Position numbers and translations under genes: made by a program | Source: Pseudomonas kermanshahensis | GTDB lineage: Bacteria; Pseudomonadota; Gammaproteobacteria; Pseudomonadales; Pseudomonadaceae | DNA length: 64,000 nt | NCBI RefSeq assembly: GCF_014269205.2 | Contig: NZ_JABWRY020000001.1 | Span: 496,001 to 560,000 of the forward strand | Direction: 5' to 3' | Shown: positions 57,526-64,000 of the stretch, in pieces | How the letters are laid out: each line of letters opens with the position of its first letter | How positions within the stretch are numbered: position 1 is the stretch's first letter | Notes under the pieces: model-generated | The model's input: only the letters and a program-made list of their open reading frames with translations | Told to the model about the DNA's origin: nothing | Database searches by the model: none

Positions 57526-60090
57526 TCAGTACACATCCCGCCGATACCGCCCATCCTCGATCAGTTGCTGTACAACGGCTTCTCCAAGCATGCCCTTGAG
57601 CGCCGCATCAACGCCGGCCGCCATGCCCTGTAAGCTGCCGCAGACATACACACAGGCGCCATCCGCCACCCAGCGTTTGAACGCATCAGCCTGCTGCAGC
57701 AACACATCCTGCACATACACCTTCTCGGCCTGATCCCGCGAAAACGCCAGGTCCAGGCGCGCCAGGTCGCCGCTGTCGAGCCAGCCCTGCAGTTCGTTGC
57801 CGCACAGCAGGTCATGCGCGCGGTTACGTTCACCGAACAGCAGCCAATTGCGTTGTTCGCCCGCGTTAACCCGCGCGCGCAGCAGGCTGCGCAGGCCAGC
57901 CAGGCCAGTACCGTTGCCGATCAGAATCATCGGCACCGGTGACTCGGGCAGGTGGAAGCCACTGTTGCGGCGCAGGCGCATGCTCAGCAGGCCATTCACC
58001 GGCAGGTACTCGGTCAGCCAACCAGACCCCAGCCCGAAATTGCCATCCGGGTGACGTTCCTGGCGCACGATCAATTCCAATACACCGTCACTGGCGATCG
58101 ACGCGATGGAGTATTCACGCGTGCCGATCGGTACCAGCGCATCGACCAGCGCCTGTGCGTGCAAGCCCACCAACTGATCGCGCCGGCTGGGCAACTGACG
58201 GCTGGCCAGCGCCTGGCCCAAGGTTTCGCTCAGGCCGTCGAGCTGTACGGTTGCGTTGGCATCCAGGCCCAGGCCGTCGAGGAAGGCGTCGACCCGCAGC
58301 TGAGCATTGCGCGGCAGGATTTCCACCAGGTCGCCGGCTTGCCAGCTGGCAGGCTCCTCAGGGCGCAGGCCGATCAGGTAGACCGGCAAGCCCTGGCTGC
58401 CCGGGTTCATCAACTCACGTTGCACCAGCGTCCAGTTGCCGAAACTCGGCGGCTGCCAGGCCGTGACCGGCTGGGCCCCCGTCAGCTGCGCCAGTGCCTG
58501 TTGCCATTGTTGCAGCGCCGCCTGGTCGGCGTTGTCCACCTCCACCGGGCTGAACGCCGTGCTGGCGCCGCGTTCACCCAACCAAGCCTGCAGGCGACGG
58601 GCAAAGCCGCAGAAGTGCGGGTATTGGCGGTCGCCTAGGGCGAGCACAGCATAGTGCAGGTTGTTCAGCGCCCAGGGTTGGCCAAGCACCTTGCGCTCGA
58701 ACGCGCGGGCGCTATCTGGCGCTTCGCCATCGCCGAAGGTACTGACCACGAATAAGGCGCGACGGGCCTGGCGCAAGTCATCCTCGCCCAGTTCGGCCAA
58801 GGCGCGGACTTGCACCGGCAGGCCAGCCGCCTGCAATTGCCCGGCACTTTGCCAGGCCAGCTGTTCGGCGAAGCCGCTCTGGCTGGCAAAGCCGATCAGC
58901 CAGCTGTCGCTGCCAGCCTGGGTGCTGTCGACGCCGCCTCGGGCAGCGCGAACCTGGCGTTTCTTGCGGCGGCGGTCAAGGTACAGCAGCCAGCCGGTGA
59001 CAAAGAACAGCGGCATGGTCAGGCTGGCGAGGGTGACGATGATCCGGCCCGGCAAGCCGAAGTATTCGCCTACGTGCAGGGCGTAAACGCTCTGCAGCAA
59101 CTGCGCCTTGAAGGATTTGTCGGTGTAGCGGTCGTGGCTTTTCACCTGGCCGGTGGCCGGGTCGAGGACCAGCGTGTTGAAGGCGCGCGGGTGCGCGGCA
59201 TCGTCCACTAGGTAGAAGAGGTTGGCCGGCTGGCCACCTGCCGGTGGCAGGCGAAGGTTGTACATGGCCAGGCCCGGGCCTGCGGCCTCCTTGAGGTTGG
59301 CCCAGATGGCGTCGTAGTCGACCACCAGCGGCGGTGCGTTCTTGGCGACCTTCTGTGGCCCGTGGCGGCCTCGGCCTTCGCCGCGTTTTTGCTGCTGGCC
59401 CGCTGCCGGCGTATCGGCCAGCAGTTTGTTCAGGCCTTCGCGGTACCATTCATAGGACCAGAACAGGCCGGTGAGGGCGAACAGCAGGTAGAACAGCAGG
59501 CACCAGGTACCGGCCACGGCGTGCAGGTCCCAGTTGAAGGCGCGGCCTTTCTTGGCCCACTCGAAGGTCAGCCAGACCCGCCAGTTGAGCGCCTTGCGCG
59601 GCCAGCGCAGGTACAGGCCAGAGAGGCAGAAGAAGATCAGCATCAGGGTGCAGGCACCGGTGATCTGCCGGCCGCTGTCGCCCATGGCCAGGAACCGGTG
59701 CAGGTTGAGCATCAGGTTGAAGAAGTCCTGCCCGGCCACTTCACCCTTGAGCTCGCCGGTGTACGGGTCGGCATAACGCAGCTCACCACGGCGCTGGCCT
59801 GGCGGCGGTGTGAAGAAGATCCGCGCAGCGTTGCCTTCGTGCAGGTCCACCCACAGCATCGCGACCTTGTCGCCTCGTGCGGCCTCGACTCGCTGCACCA
59901 GTTCGGCGGGCGGTAATACGCCCTCGGGGCGTACTTCGACCTTCAGCACATCGGCATTGAAGGCCCGAAGCAGTTCTTCCTGAAACGACCAGATCGCCCC
60001 GGTGATGCCCATCAAGGCCAGCACCAGGCCAGCGGTGATGCCAAAGAACCAGTGCAATTGGAACAGCGTCTTCTTCACCACATCGATCAC
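57526..60090 (-). CDS. PepSY-flavodoxin-ferredoxin reductase fusion, probable ferric-siderophore reductase
   Basis: 854 residues, three parts: a PepSY-associated membrane domain (about 1-390; helices at 10-32, 140-160, 195-215 and 350-375), a flavodoxin domain opening with [14 protein letters not shown] near 405, and an FAD/NADPH reductase with [11 protein letters not shown] near 655 and [12 protein letters not shown] near 740. Resembles sulfite reductase flavoprotein fused to a PepSY domain. Located after a siderophore receptor, it probably passes electrons across the inner membrane to release iron from siderophores; the substrate is inferred. Confidence 0.85.
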   Translation of the reverse strand: MIDVVKKTLFQLHWFFGITAGLVLALMGITGAIWSFQEELLRAFNADVLKVEVRPEGVLPPAELVQRVEAARGDKVAMLWVDLHEGNAARIFFTPPPGQRRGELRYADPYTGELKGEVAGQDFFNLMLNLHRFLAMGDSGRQITGACTLMLIFFCLSGLYLRWPRKALNWRVWLTFEWAKKGRAFNWDLHAVAGTWCLLFYLLFALTGLFWSYEWYREGLNKLLADTPAAGQQQKRGEGRGRHGPQKVAKNAPPLVVDYDAIWANLKEAAGPGLAMYNLRLPPAGGQPANLFYLVDDAAHPRAFNTLVLDPATGQVKSHDRYTDKSFKAQLLQSVYALHVGEYFGLPGRIIVTLASLTMPLFFVTGWLLYLDRRRKKRQVRAARGGVDSTQAGSDSWLIGFASQSGFAEQLAWQSAGQLQAAGLPVQVRALAELGEDDLRQARRALFVVSTFGDGEAPDSARAFERKVLGQPWALNNLHYAVLALGDRQYPHFCGFARRLQAWLGERGASTAFSPVEVDNADQAALQQWQQALAQLTGAQPVTAWQPPSFGNWTLVQRELMNPGSQGLPVYLIGLRPEEPASWQAGDLVEILPRNAQLRVDAFLDGLGLDANATVQLDGLSETLGQALASRQLPSRRDQLVGLHAQALVDALVPIGTREYSIASIASDGVLELIVRQERHPDGNFGLGSGWLTEYLPVNGLLSMRLRRNSGFHLPESPVPMILIGNGTGLAGLRSLLRARVNAGEQRNWLLFGERNRAHDLLCGNELQGWLDSGDLARLDLAFSRDQAEKVYVQDVLLQQADAFKRWVADGACVYVCGSLQGMAAGVDAALKGMLGEAVVQQLIEDGRYRRDVY

Positions 60091-60139
60091 CTTGTCTTGC
60101 CGTTTCAGTTCAGGCGGCGTGCATTATGCCTTGGTACGC

Positions 60140-60170
60140 AAAAGCCCCGCTCACTGGAATGAACGGGGCT
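60140..60170 (-). terminator. terminator or attenuator after the siderophore receptor gene
   Basis: On the minus strand AGCCCCG...CGGGGCT followed by TTTTG. It lies between receptor and reductase genes, so the reductase may depend on readthrough. Confidence 0.75.
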
Positions 60171-60183
60171 CCGGGGTGTTGCT

Positions 60184-62490
60184 TTAGAAGTGAACGCTGG
60201 TGGTCAGCAACGCTGTCCGCCCGGCCGCCTGGTTGGCGAAGTGGGTGGAGAACGCCTTGTCGTAGTACACCTCGTTGGTCAGGTTCTGCACGTTCAGCTG
60301 CAGGTCGACGTTCTTGGTCAGCTTGTAGGCGGCCATGGCGTCGTAGCGCACGTAGCTGTCGACCATGGTGGTGTTGGCCACACTGCCGTACACGTCATCC
60401 ACATAGAACGCGCCACCCCCGACGGTCAGCTTCGGCGTGATCGAATACGTGGTCCACAGGCTGGCGCTGTTGTTCGGCGTGTTCGGCAGCTGGTTGCCAT
60501 CGTTGGCCTTGCCCAGCGCGCCGCCATCGATCTGGCGCGCCTGCATGTAGGTGTAGCCGGCAAAGACCTGCCACTTGTCAGTGAGCTTGCCGCTGGCCGA
60601 CAGCTCAATACCCTGCACGCGGGTTTCGCCGACGTTTTCGTAGGTGGTGGTGTCCACCTGAACGCGGGCGTTTTCCTTCTCGGTACGGAACAGCGCGGCG
60701 GCCAGGGACAGGCGCTGGTCGAGCAGGTCCCACTTGGTGCCGATTTCGTAGTTGGTGGTTTCTTCCGGCTCCATGTCGCTGCTCAGCAGGTTGCCGGCAC
60801 GGTCGCTGGTGTTGCCCAATGGGTTGCCTTCGGTGCCCTCGCCGAGCATCGCGCCGGGTGGCGTCGCGGAGGTGGCGTAGGAGACATAGATGCTGCCGTT
60901 TTCGGCCGGCTTCCAGACCAGGCCCAGTTGGCCGGTGATGAACTCGCTGGTATCACGGCCCTTGGAGGCCACGCCCTTGGCGTTGACCACGGTGGCGCCA
61001 GCGGCATCGTAGGTGCGGTACTGAGTGTCGAAGTGGTCGTAGCGCAGGCCCATGTTCAGCAGCCAGTCAGGCGTCAGCTCCAAGGTGTCGAAGACGTACA
61101 GGGCGCGGGTGTTGCTCTTGGTGTCGGTGCCGGCGTAGTTGCGCGAGATCGCGCCATTCCACGGATCATCCGGGTTCGGATTGCTCAACGAGGTGCAGTT
61201 GTAGCCACTGTTTGCGCCGATCAGGCTTGGGTTGCACGTCGAGGCGGTGGAGCCCCCCGTGTTGGTATCAACGGTGTACGACGAACGCTTGCTCTCTTCC
61301 CGGCTCAGCTCGATACCGGTGGAGAAGCTGTTTTTCATCCCACCCACATAGAACTCACCAAACAGGTCGGTCTGGTTGGTGGTGGTGGCGGTGTTGCCAA
61401 CGCGGCTGTTGGCGCGGCGCCAGACGCTGCCGTTGTTGACGTTGCCCTTGCTGTCGTCGGGCTGGGTCAGGATGTAATCCTGCATGCTGTTGCCGTGACG
61501 CAGGGTGTTCTTGATGGTCAGCGCGTCGGTCAGGTCGTGCTCGATCGCGAAGGTGGCGATGTCGACGCGGCTCTTGCGGAAGTCGCGGCCGGTCAGGCCA
61601 TAGAAGTTATCACTGTCCCCGCCATCGTACGGTTTGCTCGGGTGCGCCGAGGTACGGGCGCCGCTACCACCGGTAGGAATGGTGTACGGGATGCCGGAGT
61701 CCGGCAGGTCGTCGCTTTCCAGGTGGTAGTAGTCGAGGTTGACGCGGGTCGGGGTGCCCAAGCCGAAAGCCAGGGACGGGGCGATGCCCCAGCGGTCGTA
61801 GTTGACCTTGTCGCGGCCGGCGACGTTGCTCTCGTGGGTCATCAGGTTGAGACGACCGGCCACTGTGTCGCTGAACTGGTAGTTACCATCGAAGGTGTAG
61901 CGTTGGGTCTGGTCACTGCCCCAGGTCCAGGCGCCATCCAGCGAGTTGCCCAGGTGCGCGCGCTTGCTCACCAGGTTGATGGTGCCGCCCGCGGCGCCAC
62001 GGCCGCCGATGGCCGAGTTCGGGCCCTTGGCCACTTCCACCGACTCGATGGCGAAGATCTCGCGGGTTTGCGCGCCGGTATCGCGCACGCCGTCCAGGTA
62101 GGTGTCGCCCTGGGCGTCGAAGCCGCGGATGAACGGCCGGTCACCTTGCGGGTTGCCGCCTTCACCGGCACCAAAGGTGATGCCAGGTACCGTGCGCAGG
62201 GCGTCCTGCAGGCTGAGGGCGTTGGTGTCCTTGATGACCTGCTGCGGGATCACCGTGACCGAGCGTGGGGTGTCTACCAGCGGCGCGGTGTACTTCTGCG
62301 ATGAGGCTTTCTCGACCTTGTAGTCGGTGCTGGCCTGTTCGGCCTTGCCGTTGACGCTGGTGGCATCCAGGGTGACGGCGTTGTTGGCGGCAGGCTCGGC
62401 AGCGTAGGCGGTCGAGGCAGTGATGGCGACGCCGATGGCGGTCACGATCAGGCGTGGTGAACTCACAGCAGATGGCACGTAGTGACGCAT
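60184..62490 (-). CDS. TonB-dependent siderophore receptor (Fiu/PiuA-like)
   Basis: 768 residues from the ATG at 62490. Signal peptide ending STAYAAE; plug domain with TPRSVTVIPQQVIKD, RPFIRGFDAQGDTYLDGVRD and the GGRGAAGGTINLVSK segment; a 22-strand barrel ending in aromatic VHF. Looks like catecholate-type receptors and is next to a PiuC-like dioxygenase, as Fiu/PiuA are. The frame is open to 62541, but the start with a proper signal peptide was chosen. Confidence 0.9.
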   Translation of the reverse strand: MRHYVPSAVSSPRLIVTAIGVAITASTAYAAEPAANNAVTLDATSVNGKAEQASTDYKVEKASSQKYTAPLVDTPRSVTVIPQQVIKDTNALSLQDALRTVPGITFGAGEGGNPQGDRPFIRGFDAQGDTYLDGVRDTGAQTREIFAIESVEVAKGPNSAIGGRGAAGGTINLVSKRAHLGNSLDGAWTWGSDQTQRYTFDGNYQFSDTVAGRLNLMTHESNVAGRDKVNYDRWGIAPSLAFGLGTPTRVNLDYYHLESDDLPDSGIPYTIPTGGSGARTSAHPSKPYDGGDSDNFYGLTGRDFRKSRVDIATFAIEHDLTDALTIKNTLRHGNSMQDYILTQPDDSKGNVNNGSVWRRANSRVGNTATTTNQTDLFGEFYVGGMKNSFSTGIELSREESKRSSYTVDTNTGGSTASTCNPSLIGANSGYNCTSLSNPNPDDPWNGAISRNYAGTDTKSNTRALYVFDTLELTPDWLLNMGLRYDHFDTQYRTYDAAGATVVNAKGVASKGRDTSEFITGQLGLVWKPAENGSIYVSYATSATPPGAMLGEGTEGNPLGNTSDRAGNLLSSDMEPEETTNYEIGTKWDLLDQRLSLAAALFRTEKENARVQVDTTTYENVGETRVQGIELSASGKLTDKWQVFAGYTYMQARQIDGGALGKANDGNQLPNTPNNSASLWTTYSITPKLTVGGGAFYVDDVYGSVANTTMVDSYVRYDAMAAYKLTKNVDLQLNVQNLTNEVYYDKAFSTHFANQAAGRTALLTTSVHF

Positions 62491-62538
62491 TGGTAAGGAC
62501 CTTCCCCAAGGTGATAAGGCGGCGGATCTTAATGTAAG

Positions 62539-62557
62539 CAATTGTGACTAACAATTG
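62539..62557. promoter_or_regulatory. 19-bp palindrome upstream of the receptor gene
   Basis: CAATTGT-GACTA-ACAATTG, perfect seven-base arms. The size matches a Fur operator but the sequence does not fit the Fur consensus well; possibly a site for another regulator. Confidence 0.4.
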
Positions 62558-62663
62558 AGAGTCGTTACCATTCGTGAAGAATTTACAATCTTTACAGTTT
62601 GCCTTTACGGTTTTCAGTGGCTGAAACGTCTTAAGCGGCGAATGGGGCTTGTGGTATGTAAAA

Positions 62664-62682
62664 GGGAATCAATATCATTGAC
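62664..62682. promoter_or_regulatory. candidate Fur box
   Basis: GGGAATCAATATCATTGAC matches 12 of 19 positions of the Fur consensus, 30 bp before the PiuC-like gene. Consistent with iron regulation of the divergent pair. Confidence 0.5.
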
Positions 62683-62711
62683 GCCTTTACATTTGCCCAG
62701 GTGCCGCCGCC

Positions 62712-63392
62712 ATGCTGCTTCACATTCCCGGCCTGTTCGATGCCGACGAACTCACGCGTATCCGCGAGGCGCTGGAGCAGGCTGATTGGGCCGATGGTAA
62801 GGTCACTGCCGGGTATCAATCGGCCAAGGCCAAGCACAACCTGCAGTTGCCTGAAGGCCACCCGCTGGCCAAGGAGCTGGGCAGCGCGCTGATCGACCGC
62901 CTCTGGAACACCCCGCGCTTCATGTCGGCAGCGCTGCCGCACAAGGTGTTTCCACCGCTGATCAACTGCTACCGCGAAGGCGGCAACTTCGGCTTCCACA
63001 TCGACAATGCGCTGCGCCAGCCCAAGGGCAGCCCGGAGCGCGTGCGTACCGACCTGTCCTCGACGCTGTTCCTCAGCGACCCGGACAGCTACGACGGCGG
63101 CGAACTGGTGATTCAGGACACTTACGGCGTGCAGCAGGTCAAGTTGGCAGCTGGCGACCTGGTGCTGTACCCCGGCACCAGCCTGCACAAGGTCAACCCG
63201 GTGACCCGCGGCCAGCGTTATGCGGCGTTTTTCTGGACGCAGAGCCTGGTACGCGAGGACAGCCAGCGTGCGCTGCTGTTCGAGATGGACAATGCCATCC
63301 AGCAACTCACTGCCGATGTGCCCGATCACCCATCGCTGCTGCAGTTGACGGGGACTTACCACAACCTGCTGCGCCGCTGGGCTGAGGTCTGA
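62712..63392 (+). CDS. piuC: Fe(II)/2-oxoglutarate PKHD-type hydroxylase (PiuC/YbiX)
   Basis: 226 residues. Metal ligands H-x-D in [11 protein letters not shown] near residue 97 and the distal histidine in [21 protein letters not shown] near 160, with the 2-oxoglutarate-binding arginine. PiuC-type proteins accompany catecholate receptors and are iron-regulated; their substrate is unknown. Divergent from the receptor gene. Confidence 0.92.
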   Translation: MLLHIPGLFDADELTRIREALEQADWADGKVTAGYQSAKAKHNLQLPEGHPLAKELGSALIDRLWNTPRFMSAALPHKVFPPLINCYREGGNFGFHIDNALRQPKGSPERVRTDLSSTLFLSDPDSYDGGELVIQDTYGVQQVKLAAGDLVLYPGTSLHKVNPVTRGQRYAAFFWTQSLVREDSQRALLFEMDNAIQQLTADVPDHPSLLQLTGTYHNLLRRWAEV

Positions 63393-63395
63393 ACC

Positions 63396-64000
63396 GTGTC
63401 ATACCCGTTGCGTCGTGAAGAAGTGGTGGATGTTGCAGGCCTCAAGGCCATGCTCGAAGACAGCCCCGGCAAGGCGGCCCAGGCGATCCTGGCGGCAGCG
63501 GGGGAGGGGGTGGTCGAGGCGCAGTTGCTGCTGGGTCAGATTCTGCTGGATGGGCGCGGTATTGAGCAGGATGTAGACCTGGCCCGGCGCTGGTTCGCCA
63601 TTGCCACGCAGGGAGGCAGTGTCATGGCCTGCAATATGCTGGGGCGTTGCCTGGAGCATGGCTGGGGCGGTGAAGTCAGCCTTACGCAGGCGGCCATTCA
63701 CTATGCCCGGGCGGCAGACGCCGGGCTGGACTGGGGCCTTTACAATTTGGGCAACCTGCTGGCCACCGGGCGCGGGGTGCCGGCCAATCAGGCCCAGGCC
63801 TTGGTCTGTTACGAGAAGGCCGCACAGTTGGGGCATGCCAAGTCGATGAACCTGTACGGGCGTTACCTGGAACAGGGCATTGCCACGGCGGCAAGCCCGG
63901 CGCGGGCGGTGCGCTGGTATCGGCGTTCGGCCGAGGCGGGGGACTTTCGCGGGATGTTCAGTTTGGCGATGGTGCTGGTTGAGCGGGGGCAACTGGCTGA
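63396..64000 (+). CDS. Sel1-repeat protein, 5' part (gene cut by the right edge)
   Basis: 201 codons are visible from a GTG 3 bp after piuC; the frame is open to the edge. It has several Sel1-like repeats (AQLLLGQILLDGRGIEQDVD, GLYNLGNLLATGRGVPANQA, SMNLYGRYLEQG), which fold as alpha-solenoids for protein binding. Probably co-transcribed with piuC; a Sel1 gene next to piuC is common in Pseudomonas. Confidence 0.85.
   Translation, partial: MSYPLRREEVVDVAGLKAMLEDSPGKAAQAILAAAGEGVVEAQLLLGQILLDGRGIEQDVDLARRWFAIATQGGSVMACNMLGRCLEHGWGGEVSLTQAAIHYARAADAGLDWGLYNLGNLLATGRGVPANQAQALVCYEKAAQLGHAKSMNLYGRYLEQGIATAASPARAVRWYRRSAEAGDFRGMFSLAMVLVERGQLA

Noticed and set aside
60190..62304. 704-codon open frame on the plus strand opposite the siderophore receptor
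   Set aside because: Antisense shadow; the minus-strand frame has a signal peptide, plug and barrel motifs.

Overview
The window is a chromosomal segment of a Pseudomonas, almost certainly of the P. putida group. Evidence: high GC; the gene order lapF, norR/hmp, dsbB, cyoABCDE, selU/selD, queA-tgt-yajC-secDF, suhB, trmJ-cysE-iscRSUA-hscBA-fdx-iscX, ndk-rlmN-pilF-rodZ-ispG-hisS-yfgM-bamB-der, which I recall as that of the P. putida core chromosome; and paired REP palindromes of the Pseudomonas type between genes. All assignments come from reading the sequence and from remembered families; no database search was run.

Layout. 1-2483: 5' end of a giant repeat adhesin gene (LapF-like, minus strand, cut by the left edge). 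2672-5555: divergent norR/hmp nitric oxide module with three candidate NorR sites. 6011-11900: dsbB and the cytochrome bo3 ubiquinol oxidase operon behind a perfect ANR box. 12193-18067: AlaC-type aminotransferase, an unrecognised alpha/beta-hydrolase-like protein, a cysteine-cluster protein, a two-gene cassette of small proteins with a strikingly structured leader, an acetyltransferase, a membrane protein and an LprI-like protein. 18229-23751: selenium cluster (selD-selU, divergent from a putative selenate ABC transporter). 23781-27446: accessory stretch with a bestrophin, a decayed toxin beside an intact antitoxin, an acetyltransferase, a trypsin-like lipoprotein and a VOC protein. 27703-27787: tRNA-Leu(CAA). 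27894-33966: queuosine and Sec genes plus a glycine-zipper protein.

34095-37553 is an accessory quorum-sensing island: an acyl-adenylating enzyme, a LasR-like receptor, RsaL and a LasI-like synthase, matching the ppuA-ppuR-rsaL-ppuI locus known from some P. putida strains. Two lux boxes sit at the same distance (box end to -10 hexamer, 20 nt) in front of ppuA and ppuI, and a 15-bp palindrome over the ppuI -10 is a plausible RsaL operator. The island ends on the left inside a REP palindrome.

37677-55227 is conserved housekeeping: SuhB, TrmJ, CysE, the Isc iron-sulfur operon with tandem IscR sites, Ndk, RlmN, PilF, RodZ, IspG, HisS, YfgM, BamB and Der. 55436-57363 is a methionine aminotransferase/omega-amidase pair. 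57526-63392 is an iron uptake group (PepSY-flavodoxin reductase fusion, TonB-dependent receptor, divergent PiuC-type dioxygenase), followed by a truncated Sel1-repeat gene.

The least explained signals are the 15478-15609 RNA-like element with mutually exclusive pairings in front of two small genes, the ppu island with its ligase, and the REP/palindrome families.
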